Under the pieces are notes generated by a model. It searched no databases. It saw nothing but the letters and a program-made list of their open reading frames with translations, and was not told the DNA's origin. Shown in pieces: positions 31,871-41,591 of a stretch of DNA of 64,000 nucleotides. Origin of the DNA: DATAES01 sp963802415. GTDB taxonomy: Bacteria > Actinomycetota > Acidimicrobiia > Acidimicrobiales > JACDCH01. The position numbers were made by a program, and so were the translations under genes. Every line of letters starts with the position of its first letter. The stretch's first letter is position 1. The DNA lies in contig CAWDIH010000001.1 of the NCBI GenBank assembly GCA_963802415.1, positions 434,001 through 498,000 of the forward strand, in the 5' to 3' direction.

Positions 31871-32877
31871 CGGTTCCTTCCTCGGGCAGCGCGCCCTTCT
31901 GATCGAGCACGTACAGCAACGCGAGGGCAGGCAGGATCGTCACCGCGGCGATCGCAAAGACGACGATCACCGCTTGGAGCGTGCCGTCTGGCGCGGCGGC
32001 CTGCGACACCTTCAAGCTCGTCGGCAGCATGTACGGCCACTGGGCCACGCCCCACCCGATGACCACGGCAGCCACTGCTCCGATCGACAGCAGCGCGTGC
32101 ACCGCGCTCGTTGCGAAAGAGCAGCAGCAAGGATCCCGCACCGCACAGCGCAGAGAGAATCACGAACGGCAATGCCCGGGACTTGAGACCATCGAACACA
32201 TAGCGGGCGTCGCTGTGGAGCACGAAGATCCCTACGAACGCGATGAGCCCGGCGATGATACCGGCGGCGATCGCGCGACGGCGGAAGTACTCCGCCATCT
32301 CTTCGTCATGCAAGCGGCGCGAGTCCCAGACGAGATAGACGGCAGCGAGATACGCGCACATTGTCACGGCGAGGACGCCGCCGAGGATGGACGTCGGGTT
32401 GATCCAGCTCGACACTGGTTCGCCGGCCTCGCCGCCGGCAGGTACGCGACCGGACGCGATCGCGCCGGCTACCGCCCCCATGCAGTAGGGAACGAGCACA
32501 GACGACGATGCGAATGCGGCACCGAAGTTCCGTTGATCCCGGGTGCGGAACACGGCCTTGCGGAACACGAAGCTCGAGCCGCGGAGCACGATGCCGAACG
32601 CGGCGAGCGTCAGCGGGACAAACAAGGTGAGCGTGATCGACGCGAACGCCTCCGAGAAGGCTGTCCACAGCACGACGAGGATGAAGATGAGCCAGACGTG
32701 GTTGGCTTCCCAGACCGGGCCGATGGAGTGGTCGATGACGGCACGTGGGCGTTCGCCGCGGGTGGCGCCACCGGCGATGAGGTCCCAGAATCCGGCTCCG
32801 AAGTCGGCACCACCGAACACCGCATACGCAGTCACGCCGAAGAACAACACGACGGCAACCGCGTCGCTCCAACTCAT
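31857..32877 (-). CDS. cydB: Cytochrome bd quinol oxidase subunit II, with a frameshift near the C-terminus
   Basis: The first 260 residues are a normal CydB: SWSDAVAVVLFFGVTAYAVFGGADFGAGFWDLIAGG, IGPVWEANHVWLIFILVVLW, FRKAVF. At about 32100-32115 the frame changes; the protein-like continuation ALLSIGAVAAVVIGWGVAQWPYMLP...LPEEGTERAV lies one frame over and stops at 31857. Corrected, it is about 340 residues with the last two to three helices restored. Uncorrected, the tail is Arg-rich and soluble and the subunit would probably fail. Starts inside the cydA stop (ATGA overlap). Confidence 0.82.
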
Positions 32878-34283
32878 CCGACGGGTACCTCGTCCGGAAC
32901 CGCGGGAGGCGGTGCTGAAGGACCATAGGGAACGTCGGTCTCTTCACCTCCCCCGGCCGCCCGCCACCGACGGCTCATGCCCCGCAGCACGAGGATCGTG
33001 GTCACGCCGACGACGAGGTAGATGCCGATGATCGCCACGAACGTGACCCACACGCCGCTGTTGGTGGTCGCGGCGTCCTCGACGCGCATGTAGTTGTAGA
33101 CGATCCACGGTTGACGACCGACCTCGGTCACCACCCACCCGGCTTCCATCGCGATGACGGCGAGCACGCCCGCGCAGGCGGCGATGCGCAAGAACCACCG
33201 TGTCCGCGGGATGTCGCGTCGGAACAACCACGCGGCCCCGTACCACAGCGACAGCAGGGTCAGGAGCGTGCCGAGGCCGATCATGATGTCCCAGGCCAAG
33301 TGAACGATGTTTGTCTCGGCCAGCGTGGGCTGGTCGTCGGCTGGGAACGCGTTCCTGCCTTGCACGACTGTGCTCGTGCCGTCGGCCGGATCCGAGAGGA
33401 ACGAGGCAAGACCGGGGATCTTGATGCCCCCGCTCACGGACCCGTTGGCGTTCTCGCGACCGAGCAGGATCTCGGGCACGTCATCGCCGGTGTTCGCCAC
33501 CAGTTCGATGGCGGCGAACTTGGCGGGCTGGTTGTTGAAGACCCAGCGAGCGAGCGTGTCGCCCACGGCCATCTGCACCGGTGTGGCGATAGCGGCGACG
33601 GTGAAGGGGATGATGAAGCCGAGTCGGTAGTAGCGAGAGTTGCGACCGCGCAGCATCGCCACCGCGTAGACCGAGGAGACGAGAAACCCACCGACCAGGT
33701 AGGCGGCGACCAACATGTGCGCCGCTTCGTACGGCATGGCCTCGTTGAAGATCACGGCCAGCGGATCGACGTCGACCACCTTGCCGGCCGAGTCCAACGT
33801 GAATCCCGACGGAGCGTTCATCCACACGTTCGCGGCGACCACGGACACGGTCCCACCGATGCCGGCGATCACGATCGGCACACCGGTCCAGAAGTGGGCC
33901 CAGGGCTTCAGTCGCTTCCAGCCGTAGATGTAGATGGCGACGAAGATCGCTTCGGTGAAGAAGAACAGACCCTCGAGCGCGAACGGAACACCGAACGCCG
34001 GTCCCCACGTACCCATGAAGCGCGGCCACAGGAGCCCGAACTCGAACGTGAGGACCGTGCCCGTCACCGCGCCGACTGCGAAGGTGACAGCCATGTACTT
34101 CGACCATCGCTGCGCCAGCAGCAGAGCGTCGGAGTCGTCGTGCTTCAACCCCCGGTAGTTGGCGATCAGCGACATGGCCGCCCACGACACGCCGAGCGGT
34201 ACGAGGATGATGTGGAACCCGAGTGTGAACGCCATCTGTGATCGGGCCCACGGCACTGGGTCGACCGCGAACAAAGTCATCAT
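32874..34283 (-). CDS. cydA: Cytochrome bd quinol oxidase subunit I
   Basis: A 469-residue haem protein. It has the CydA start WARSQMAFTLGFHIILVPLGVSW with His ligand, FGLLWPRFMGTWGPAFGVPFALEGLFFFTEAIF, the quinol loop and GRQPWIVYNYMRVEDAAT (GRQPW signature), and about nine helices. The enzyme oxidises quinol and reduces oxygen with high affinity at the cytoplasmic membrane. The short Q-loop is typical of non-enterobacterial forms. It precedes cydB with a four-base overlap; cydC/cydD are not in the window. Confidence 0.95.
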   Translation of the reverse strand: MMTLFAVDPVPWARSQMAFTLGFHIILVPLGVSWAAMSLIANYRGLKHDDSDALLLAQRWSKYMAVTFAVGAVTGTVLTFEFGLLWPRFMGTWGPAFGVPFALEGLFFFTEAIFVAIYIYGWKRLKPWAHFWTGVPIVIAGIGGTVSVVAANVWMNAPSGFTLDSAGKVVDVDPLAVIFNEAMPYEAAHMLVAAYLVGGFLVSSVYAVAMLRGRNSRYYRLGFIIPFTVAAIATPVQMAVGDTLARWVFNNQPAKFAAIELVANTGDDVPEILLGRENANGSVSGGIKIPGLASFLSDPADGTSTVVQGRNAFPADDQPTLAETNIVHLAWDIMIGLGTLLTLLSLWYGAAWLFRRDIPRTRWFLRIAACAGVLAVIAMEAGWVVTEVGRQPWIVYNYMRVEDAATTNSGVWVTFVAIIGIYLVVGVTTILVLRGMSRRWRAAGGGEETDVPYGPSAPPPAVPDEVPVG

Positions 34284-34302
34284 GGCGAGGCCTGGCCTGA
34301 CG

Positions 34303-35886
34303 TCAGGCCATGCGCTCCGTCAGGTGCTGACCAACCCGTAGTGCGTTGGCGATGATCGTCAGCGTCGGGTTCACTGCGCCGATCGACGGGAAGAAGCTCG
34401 AGTCGACGACGTAAAGGTTGTCGAGCTCGTGGGCTTTGCAGTCGACGTCGAGCGCAGAGGTCGCCGGGTCGGTCCCGAACCGCACCGTGCCCGCCTGATG
34501 GGCGGTCGCAGAGATGTCCATGGCTTGGTGGAAATAGAGCTTTCGTTCGTGGAGGCGGTGGTGCATCCCGAGATCGGTGAGCATCGACTCGAACTTCTTG
34601 CGGAGCCGCTTGAGCCCTTCGGGGTTCGTCTCGACGAGGCTGAGCGTGACCTCGCCCTCCTTCGTGACGGTGACCCGGTTGTCGGGGTGTGGCAGGTCCT
34701 CGGATGACAGCCAGAAGTCCACGGCGTGGTGAGCGACCATGTCGATCGATCGGTGGGGGACGAGCTTGGTGGCCCACGCGACAAAGTGCGGTGCCTTCCC
34801 TTTCAGTTGCTCGCCGTCGGACTTGCCGAGCATCTGGATGCCACCCCACGGGAAGTCGGTGTCCTCGCCTTTGAGATACCAGTCGTTGAGCGCAAGGGTC
34901 TTCTGGAACTGCGTCGGGTTGGGCTCTTCGGACAGGGCCAGCATGGCCACGTTGTTGTGGCGCATGTAGTTCCGGCCTACCTGGTCCGATCCGTTGGCGA
35001 GACCGTTCGGGTGTGCGTCGTTGGCGGACCGCAGCAGCAACAACGCGGAGTTGAGCGCACCGCACGCGACCACGACGACGTCACCGGAGAACCGCGCCTC
35101 CGAGCCGTCGGCCATGGTCGCGACCACTGCCGTCACTGTGCGGCCGGTTGCGTCGGTCTCGAGGCACTCGACCCTGGCCTCGGTGACGAGGTCGAGGTTC
35201 GGGTGCGCGAGGGCCGGGTCGACGCAGACGGTATGCGCGTCCGCTTTCGCGTCGAGGACGCACGCGAATCCGTCTACCCGGTCGCAACGAATGCAACGGC
35301 TCGTGCGCGTCGGGGCGCCGTTCTCGTCCTGGTCGAGCATGACTCCGATCGGGAGGTGCGACGGGTGCAGGCCAAGCTTCTCGAGATCGTCGCTCAGCTT
35401 CTGGATGCGCGGCTCGTGTTGCACCGCCGGGTACGGATAGTCGGAGCTCCGAGGACCGTCGGTTGGGTCCTCTCCGGCCGCGCCGTGCACGAAGTACAAC
35501 TGCTCCGCCTCGGCGTACCACGGTTCGAGCTCCGTGTAGGTGAACGGCCAGGCCGGTGAGACGCCGCCGTGATGCTGAATGACGCCGAAGTCCTCGGGAC
35601 GCAGACGGAACAACGCCGCACCGTAGAACTTGGTGTTGCCGCCGACGTTGTAGTTCTGCTCCGGCGTGAAGCTGTGGCCGTTCGCGTCCTTCCAGGTTTC
35701 GTCCGTCGTGTACTTGCCGTTGATGAACACGGCGTCGGTGTCCCAGTTGTCACGCTCCCGCGGGAGGTAATGGCCTCGTTCGAGCAGCAGGATGCGCTTG
35801 CCGGTCGGCGCCAACTTCCAGGCGAGCGTGCCGCCGCCGGCGCCGCTGCCGATGATGACGATGTCGTAGTGCTCGGCCAAGGTCAT
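34303..35886 (-). CDS. GMC-family FAD oxidoreductase
   Basis: A 527-residue flavoprotein. DIVIIGSGAGGGTLAWKLAPTGKRILLLERG is the N-terminal ADP-binding motif; NVGGNTKFYGAALFRLRPEDF is the GMC signature region; the end has NLYVVDSSFFPSIGAVNPTLTIIANALR with the conserved His/Asn region expected near the C-terminus (here HQAGTVRFG and NPTLT). A cluster of Cys (TSRCIRCDRVDGFACVLDA) is present in this subgroup. The substrate is an alcohol or sugar; partners in this operon suggest a sugar or polyol. Its start overlaps the stop of the GH15 gene by four bases. Confidence 0.88.
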   Translation of the reverse strand: MTLAEHYDIVIIGSGAGGGTLAWKLAPTGKRILLLERGHYLPRERDNWDTDAVFINGKYTTDETWKDANGHSFTPEQNYNVGGNTKFYGAALFRLRPEDFGVIQHHGGVSPAWPFTYTELEPWYAEAEQLYFVHGAAGEDPTDGPRSSDYPYPAVQHEPRIQKLSDDLEKLGLHPSHLPIGVMLDQDENGAPTRTSRCIRCDRVDGFACVLDAKADAHTVCVDPALAHPNLDLVTEARVECLETDATGRTVTAVVATMADGSEARFSGDVVVVACGALNSALLLLRSANDAHPNGLANGSDQVGRNYMRHNNVAMLALSEEPNPTQFQKTLALNDWYLKGEDTDFPWGGIQMLGKSDGEQLKGKAPHFVAWATKLVPHRSIDMVAHHAVDFWLSSEDLPHPDNRVTVTKEGEVTLSLVETNPEGLKRLRKKFESMLTDLGMHHRLHERKLYFHQAMDISATAHQAGTVRFGTDPATSALDVDCKAHELDNLYVVDSSFFPSIGAVNPTLTIIANALRVGQHLTERMA

Positions 35887-37712
35887 GCTCCTTCGGTCAC
35901 GCGCGAGGCGAGCGGTGAGGGGTGGGCGTCGGAGAGGTGCGACGCGGAGACGATGAACCCGAGGTGCGAGAACGCTTGCGGGAAGTTACCGATCATCCGC
36001 TTGGCGTCGGTGTCGTACTCCTCGGAGAAGATGCCGACGTCGTTCTGCAAGCTCCGTAGGCGATCGAACAGTTCGCGCGCTTCCTTGTCGCGGCCCATGA
36101 GCGCGAGGTTGTCGACGAGCCAGAACGTCGTCAGCAGGAACGTGCCCTCACCCGCGGGAAGACCGTCGACGGAGTCTCCGTCGGACGTCGGGTAGCGCTG
36201 CACGAATCCGTCGACCATCAGTTCGCGCTCGATGGCCTCGACCGTGCCAATGATCCTCGGGTCGCTCGGTGGGAGGAACCCGACGCGGGCGAGCATGAGC
36301 AGGCTCGAGTCGAGCTGATCGGAGCCGTAGTACTGCACGAAGCTGTTCTTCTCCTTGTTGAACCCCTTGTCGCACACTTCGGCCTTGATCTGGTCGGCGA
36401 TCTCCCGCCACCGATCCGTCGGCGTTCCCTGACGTCCTGTGTGCTCGACGATCCTCACCGCTCGGTCGAACGCCACCCACGCCATGACCTTTGACTGGAC
36501 GAAGTGGCGCTGTGGACCTCGGATCTCCCAGATCCCGTCGTCTGGTAGCTGCCACACCCGCTCGAGGTGCTCCATCATCGCCGGCAGCAATTCGGCCGCT
36601 TCTGGGTGGTGGGCGGGGAGCGCGCGAGGCCCGCGCAATCCCGCCTCGACACCGGTCAGCGCCGCGTCGGCGACTTCGCCGAAGACGTCGAGTTGGAACT
36701 GCCCACTCGCCCCGTTCCCGACCCGCACCGGTTTCGAGGCCTCGTAGCCGGGAAGCCAGTCGAGCTCCACTTCCGTGAGACGGCGTTCGCCCCCGACGCC
36801 GTACATGATCTGGAACTCGCCCGGGTCACCGGCGACGGCGCGCTGCAGCCACTGCTGCCACGCAGCTGCTTCCTCGGTGAACCCGCTCAACAGCAGCGCT
36901 TGGAGGGTGAGCGCCGAGTCCCGCAGCCACGAGAAGCGGTAGTCCCAGTTGCGAACGCCGCCGAGCTGTTCGGGCAGAGACGTCGTCGCCGCGGCGCACA
37001 CCGCGCCAGTCGGGGCGTACTGCAGCGCCTTGACCGTGATCACCGAGCGCACGACCTCGTCCCGCCACTCTCCCTTGTACGTGCACCGCTCCACCCACTC
37101 CGCCCAGTACTGCAGGGTGCGGCGGAGCGCGGCGGGCGTGTCGAGAGGTGGCGGCGGATCTTCGAGCGCCGAGTAGTACGCGAGAGAGAAACCGCGCCGC
37201 TGCCCCTCGCGCACGGTGAACTCCGCGGTCGTCGTCCGGTCCCGATCCTGGAGGGGCACGGGACTGTGGAACCGAAGCGCGTCGTTGGCCGCTACCAGCG
37301 TCAAACCGTCCCCTGTTGCTTGCGCCCACGGTACGACCGACCCGTAGTCGAATCGGGCGATCAGCTCGACTTGCATCTCCACCGCACCGGACTGCCCGTC
37401 GACCAACCTGAAAATCGTCGGATGCTGCAACCCGGGAGACATGAAGTCCGTGACCTTTACGGTCCCGTCGGCCGTGTCGTATTCGGTCTCCAGCACGAGC
37501 GAGTCGCCCGCATACCGGCGCCGAGTGGACGAGACCTCATGCTTCGGAGCGATGGACCACCGCCCGTGCTTGGGCTCGCCCACGAGCGCCGCGAACACCG
37601 CACCGGAATCGATCCGGGGCACACACCACCAATCAATCGACCCGTTGCGTGCGACCGCAGCGACGGTCCTCGTGTCCCCGATGATGGCGTAGTCCTCGAT
37701 GGGAGTGGACAT
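35883..37712 (-). CDS. GH15-family glucoamylase/trehalase-like hydrolase
   Basis: A 609-residue cytosolic protein (no signal peptide). The N-terminal DUF5911/trehalase-like region is IEDYAIIGDTRTVAAVARNGSIDWWCVPRIDSGAVFAALVG; the catalytic (alpha/alpha)6 part includes RNWDYRFSWLRDSALTLQALL, GNGASGQFQLDVFGE and GEGTFLLTTFWLVDNLALMG with the conserved acidic residues. Actinobacterial members include trehalases and glucoamylases releasing beta-glucose by inversion. Next upstream is an aldose 1-epimerase, downstream a GMC oxidoreductase. Confidence 0.9.
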   Translation of the reverse strand: MSTPIEDYAIIGDTRTVAAVARNGSIDWWCVPRIDSGAVFAALVGEPKHGRWSIAPKHEVSSTRRRYAGDSLVLETEYDTADGTVKVTDFMSPGLQHPTIFRLVDGQSGAVEMQVELIARFDYGSVVPWAQATGDGLTLVAANDALRFHSPVPLQDRDRTTTAEFTVREGQRRGFSLAYYSALEDPPPPLDTPAALRRTLQYWAEWVERCTYKGEWRDEVVRSVITVKALQYAPTGAVCAAATTSLPEQLGGVRNWDYRFSWLRDSALTLQALLLSGFTEEAAAWQQWLQRAVAGDPGEFQIMYGVGGERRLTEVELDWLPGYEASKPVRVGNGASGQFQLDVFGEVADAALTGVEAGLRGPRALPAHHPEAAELLPAMMEHLERVWQLPDDGIWEIRGPQRHFVQSKVMAWVAFDRAVRIVEHTGRQGTPTDRWREIADQIKAEVCDKGFNKEKNSFVQYYGSDQLDSSLLMLARVGFLPPSDPRIIGTVEAIERELMVDGFVQRYPTSDGDSVDGLPAGEGTFLLTTFWLVDNLALMGRDKEARELFDRLRSLQNDVGIFSEEYDTDAKRMIGNFPQAFSHLGFIVSASHLSDAHPSPLASRVTEGA

Positions 37713-37723
37713 GTGCGTCCTCC

Positions 37724-38650
37724 TCAGTTCACTTGGTCGAGGGTGAGAGCAAACGATGCGGTGAAGGGCTCGCCGCGGCGAGCAATCGGCGTGTCACCGC
37801 TCACAAGCGCGTTCGTCGGTGCCGACATCGGTTCGAGCGCGGCGAACGGGCGGCCCTTCGGCACCCACACCTGCGCAAACGGATAGTTCTTGCCGCACTG
37901 CAATTCGACCGAGTGCCCGTCATCAGCTTGTAAGGCAAGCCTTCGGTCGCGACCGAGTCCGTACAGATCGTCGAACGTGCGCGTTCCCACTCGGCCGTCC
38001 TCGGCGCGCTCCGTGTGTGTGGCGCCGTTCGGGATGCCGCGATCGTCGAGCACGCGATGGAGACGGTCAGGAAGTCGCAGCCGCCACTGGCTTCGACGCG
38101 CTCCGGCAAGGCGCAAGTACGGGTGCCAGCCGAACGCCACCGGCACCGATCGCCGCCCGAGCGCCGCGATGGTCGTATCGATGCTGAGTCCCGAGTCTCG
38201 TACGGTCGCCGCGACTTCGATCCGATGTGGGAACGGAAACTCGGGAGCGTCGACGTCGATCGACGCACGAACGCTGGCTGTGTTGCCACGGGTTGCGAGC
38301 CGGCCCACGGACCAGCCATCGCGACCGATGAGAAGTCCGTGAATCGGAAGCCCGTTGTCGTCCACGCTTAGGCGCCGCCGGGCAAGATCGACCTCGACCC
38401 CGGCGGCGCGATACCGGCGTTGCGACAGCCGGTTGGCCCACGGCGCCAGCAACGGCAGCCCGGTCGTGCGGCCGGCGCGCAAGGCGTCCAGCCCACCGGG
38501 AAGGGCGAGGTGCTCCGAGCCACGACATCGCAACGAAACGCCAGTCATCCCGAGACGGGGCACGAACAGGGCCGTGGTCGACCCCGCTGTCAGCGCGATG
38601 GCCGGCTCACCTCGGAATCGGCATTCGTCGGCACGCGCGTTCGCGGGCAT
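37724..38650 (-). CDS. Aldose 1-epimerase family protein
   Basis: A 308-residue mutarotase-like protein. Features: LGMTGVSLRCRGSEHL, LLAPWANRL (conserved Pro-Trp-Asn-Arg), IHGLLIGRDGW (the catalytic-site His in HGLL), FGWHPYLRLAG (second His), and FAQVWVPKGRPFAALEPMSAPTNAL with the base Glu. Converts alpha- and beta-anomers of aldoses. Twelve bases upstream of the GH15 start, which fits action on the sugar released by that enzyme. Confidence 0.85.
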   Translation of the reverse strand: MPANARADECRFRGEPAIALTAGSTTALFVPRLGMTGVSLRCRGSEHLALPGGLDALRAGRTTGLPLLAPWANRLSQRRYRAAGVEVDLARRRLSVDDNGLPIHGLLIGRDGWSVGRLATRGNTASVRASIDVDAPEFPFPHRIEVAATVRDSGLSIDTTIAALGRRSVPVAFGWHPYLRLAGARRSQWRLRLPDRLHRVLDDRGIPNGATHTERAEDGRVGTRTFDDLYGLGRDRRLALQADDGHSVELQCGKNYPFAQVWVPKGRPFAALEPMSAPTNALVSGDTPIARRGEPFTASFALTLDQVN

Positions 38651-38654
38651 CGAC

Positions 38655-39941
38655 TCAATCCCAGTCGATGTGTGCTGCCTCGGGGCGATCGATGATCGCG
38701 GAAGGTCGGGTGTTGGCGACGTAGTCCCATCCCCATGTCATGAGCGCGTTGAACCGCTCGCGAAAGCCGCTGAGCAGCCACGCGTGCACGCCGAGCCACG
38801 ACACAAATGCGAGTCCCCCGTGAAGTTCTCGGCGCTTCGGACCCATTTCGGCGACGGCCGCGTTGCGGCCGATCATCGCCATGATTCCCTTGTCCTTGTA
38901 ATGGAAGTCCGTACGGGGTTTGCCGTCGATATCCGCGAGGATGTTGTCGGCCGCCGAGCGGCCTGCTTGCAGCGCGACGGAACCGAGTTGCGGGAACGGC
39001 TTGCCGTCAGGCCCAGGAGTGTTGGCGACGTCGCCGACCGCATACACACCCGGGAAAGCTGGGACGGTGAGGTCGGCGGCCACGTCGAACCTTCCGCCGT
39101 GTCCCTGGGCGATACCCGAGTGGGCGGCGACGTCGGGCGCCTCGATCCCGCCTGCCCACACGACCGCACGAGTGAGGATCTCCCGACCGTCCGAGAGGGT
39201 CACCCTGTCGGATGCGACTTCGGTGACGCGCAGACCGAGCTCGAGCGTGACCCCCATCTTCTCGAGGGTCTCGCGGGCGTACGTGTGGGCGCGATCGGAG
39301 AAGGGAGCGAGGACGACGGGTGCGGGGTCGATCAAGTAGATGCGTGCCGCGGCGATCCCCAGTTTTTGGACGCGGCGGGGGATGATACGGCGGATGGAGT
39401 CGGCCAGCGCGCCCGCAGTCTCGACGCCGGTCGCACCGGCGCCGACAACAACGAAGTTCAAAGCGCCCTGGTCGATGAGCTTCGGGTTCCACAACGCGTC
39501 CTCACAGACAGCTAGCAAGCGCGACCGCAAGCGTTCGGCGTGTTCGAGGCTGTAGAGCGGAAACGCGTTGGTGTCCGCGCCCGGCGTGTTGAAGAAATTC
39601 GGCTGCGAACCCATGGCCAGCACCAAGAAGTCGGCCGACATCGAAATGCCGTCCGCGCTGGTCACCGTCTTGGTGGCTGGATCGATGTTCGACACGTTCG
39701 CCACGCGCACCGAGACGCCGGCGCGCTTGGGGAAGACCTGGCGAATGGGTCGCGCCACGTCGGTGACGTTCACCTGCGCGGTGGCGATCTGGTACAGCAG
39801 CGGTTGGAACTGCGTGTAGTCGTGCTTGTCGATGAGGATCACCTGAACCCCGTGCTTCGACAGACGCTTCGCGCAGGCGATTCCAGCGAACCCGCCGCCC
39901 ACCACGAGCGCAGTCGTCTCAGGGCGCGTGCCCGCCGCCAT
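38655..39941 (-). CDS. NADH dehydrogenase type II-like FAD oxidoreductase
   Basis: A 428-residue two-dinucleotide-fold flavoprotein: ALVVGGGFAGIACAKRL for FAD, NFVVVGAGATGVETAGALAD for NAD(P)H, and FPGVYAVGDVANTP for the flavin ribityl. YTQFQPLLYQIATAQVNVTDVARPIR is the NDH-2 pattern near the active site, and the C-terminal amphipathic stretch (LAFVSWLGVHAWLLSGFRERFNALMTWGWDYV) is the usual membrane anchor. It passes electrons from NADH to quinone without pumping protons. ATG 39941 avoids overlap with the upstream SDR stop. Confidence 0.88.
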   Translation of the reverse strand: MAAGTRPETTALVVGGGFAGIACAKRLSKHGVQVILIDKHDYTQFQPLLYQIATAQVNVTDVARPIRQVFPKRAGVSVRVANVSNIDPATKTVTSADGISMSADFLVLAMGSQPNFFNTPGADTNAFPLYSLEHAERLRSRLLAVCEDALWNPKLIDQGALNFVVVGAGATGVETAGALADSIRRIIPRRVQKLGIAAARIYLIDPAPVVLAPFSDRAHTYARETLEKMGVTLELGLRVTEVASDRVTLSDGREILTRAVVWAGGIEAPDVAAHSGIAQGHGGRFDVAADLTVPAFPGVYAVGDVANTPGPDGKPFPQLGSVALQAGRSAADNILADIDGKPRTDFHYKDKGIMAMIGRNAAVAEMGPKRRELHGGLAFVSWLGVHAWLLSGFRERFNALMTWGWDYVANTRPSAIIDRPEAAHIDWD

Positions 39942-39945
39942 CGAA

Positions 39946-40713
39946 CTACAGCCCGGGACTGCTGTGCATGATCCCGCCGTCCACGAACACGGTCGTGGCC
40001 GTGATGTAGCTCGCGGCATCACTGGCGAGGAACGCGACGACGTTGCCGATCTCGTCCGGATCGGCCATGCGCCCCAGCGGAATGGCGGCGTCGAGCGTCT
40101 TCATCTTGGCCGGATCTGCCATCGTCGCGGCGTTGATGGGTGTCGCAATCGCACCCGGGCCGACCCCGACGACCGTGACGCCATGGGGACCAAGTTCGAC
40201 GCCCGCGGTACGGGTCAGCATCCGCACGCCGCCCTTGGACAGGCAGTACGGGGCGTTGCCCGGCATCGGCCAGTCCTCGTGCACCGAGGTGATGTTGATG
40301 ATCCGGCCGCCGCCGCCCTGGGCGATCATCTGCTTTGCCGCCAGTTGGGTGCCGAAGAAAGCGCTCTTGAGGTTGATCTCGAGGACCTTCTCGTACTGGT
40401 CTTCGGTGGTCTCCAGCACCGACGAGCGCGTCTCGATGCCGGCGTTGTTGACCATGACGTCGAGCCGGCCGAACTGCTTCACGGCCGCGTCGACCAGTGT
40501 TTGCAAGTCGTTCACCTTGCTGACATCGGCCTCGACGCCGATGGCGGTGTCACCGAGAGCGGCGACCTGCTTCTCCAAATCCTCGGTCGCTTCAGGGTTG
40601 GCGATGTAGTCGATGACGATGCTCGCACCCTCCCTCGCCAGCGCGAGCACGATCGACTTGCCGATCCCCGTGTTCCCTCCCGTGACGATCGCAACCTTGC
40701 CGTGAAGCGTCAT
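39946..40713 (-). CDS. SDR-family oxidoreductase, glucose 1-dehydrogenase-like
   Basis: A 255-residue classical short-chain dehydrogenase. Cofactor motif TGGNTGIGKS, NNAGIE, catalytic Ser in ITSVHED and YCLSKGG (Tyr-x3-Lys), and the PGAIATPIN tail. The VHEDWP segment is typical of bacterial glucose 1-dehydrogenases, which oxidise beta-D-glucose to gluconolactone with NAD(P)+. Substrate specificity is inferred from that resemblance and from its neighbours. It precedes the NDH-2-like gene by four bases. Confidence 0.85.
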   Translation of the reverse strand: MTLHGKVAIVTGGNTGIGKSIVLALAREGASIVIDYIANPEATEDLEKQVAALGDTAIGVEADVSKVNDLQTLVDAAVKQFGRLDVMVNNAGIETRSSVLETTEDQYEKVLEINLKSAFFGTQLAAKQMIAQGGGGRIINITSVHEDWPMPGNAPYCLSKGGVRMLTRTAGVELGPHGVTVVGVGPGAIATPINAATMADPAKMKTLDAAIPLGRMADPDEIGNVVAFLASDAASYITATTVFVDGGIMHSSPGL

Positions 40714-40836
40714 CGGTATCCCTCCCTGGCCGAGACCATCTGCGCGCGTAGCGTCGTTCGACCCGAGTCTCACATCTCGAGGGTGATCGCGCCTCACCCC
40801 GGGGGGATGAAAGCTCAGGGCGGCGTCCGACCCGGG

Positions 40837-41505
40837 TTACTGAAAAATGTTCACGGCTCGAGCGATGACCAGGCTCAGGATCAAGATGGAGATCATCGAC
40901 TGGATCAGCATCGCCGCCTTGGCCCAATGAGCGATGGGCATCGCATCCGTGGGGCTGAACGCCACCGCATTCGTGTAGCCCAGATACAGGTAGTCGGAGA
41001 ACAGCGGCCTCCAGCCGGGCGACGCGAGGGCGGGGTTCATGTGCGGCGGGAACGCGAAGTCGGGATAGCGCCGGGTGTGGTACAGGCGTGATGCTGGCCC
41101 GTCGCTGTCGAGCTCCCAGTACAACAGGCTGAACACGATCCCGTTCTCGATCCACACGACTGCGCCGGTGCGGAGCAGCTCGCCCGCCGAGTTCGTGACT
41201 CCGCCGCCCCGGATGAGCTCCGCGATCAGCGCCTCTGTGGCCCATCCCACCGCAATGACCAACAGCAAGAGCATCACGATGGACAGGACCCGGACGCTCG
41301 TCGATCGCCGGTCGATGCGCCCCGGATCTGCGACCGTGACAGCGACGAGCAGTACGCCGACCAGCGCCGGGAAGATCCAGGGCGCTCCGAGCGTGAGCCG
41401 ATCGGGGATGAGCAAGAACAAGGCGATCGCGACCAGGATGGTCAACGCGACCGGCCAGCGACGCTCGCCCACCCCGGAGCCTTCGGGCACAGGCACATCG
41501 GTCAT
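40837..41505 (-). CDS. DUF1345 family membrane protein
   Basis: A 222-residue protein with about five transmembrane helices (ALTILVAIALFLLIPDRLT, IFPALVGVLLVAVTV, SIVMLLLLVIAVGWATEALIAEL, NGIVFSLLYWELDSDGPA, AAMLIQSMISILILSLVIARAVNIF). The Y-W-E-L-D-x-G-G-P and YTNAVAFSPTDAMP segments are the family signature. No function established. ATG 41505 is the first sensible start; it begins the long minus-strand gene run. Confidence 0.8.
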   Translation of the reverse strand: MTDVPVPEGSGVGERRWPVALTILVAIALFLLIPDRLTLGAPWIFPALVGVLLVAVTVADPGRIDRRSTSVRVLSIVMLLLLVIAVGWATEALIAELIRGGGVTNSAGELLRTGAVVWIENGIVFSLLYWELDSDGPASRLYHTRRYPDFAFPPHMNPALASPGWRPLFSDYLYLGYTNAVAFSPTDAMPIAHWAKAAMLIQSMISILILSLVIARAVNIFQ

Positions 41506-41591
41506 CGATGTGCGTTCTAGCTCTGCTCGCCCCTGCGTCGATGGGATGCGAACCTGTGATGTGCTCGTGTTCGTGAGCCGAGGGAGTTGAG

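Noticed and set aside
33111..34241. 376-residue plus-strand ORF opposite cydA
   Set aside because: His/Arg/Gly-rich antisense frame; cydA on the other strand has all family motifs.
36567..37886. 439-residue plus-strand ORF across the GH15 gene
   Set aside because: Antisense to a well-supported GH15 protein; composition is typical of GC-rich shadow frames.
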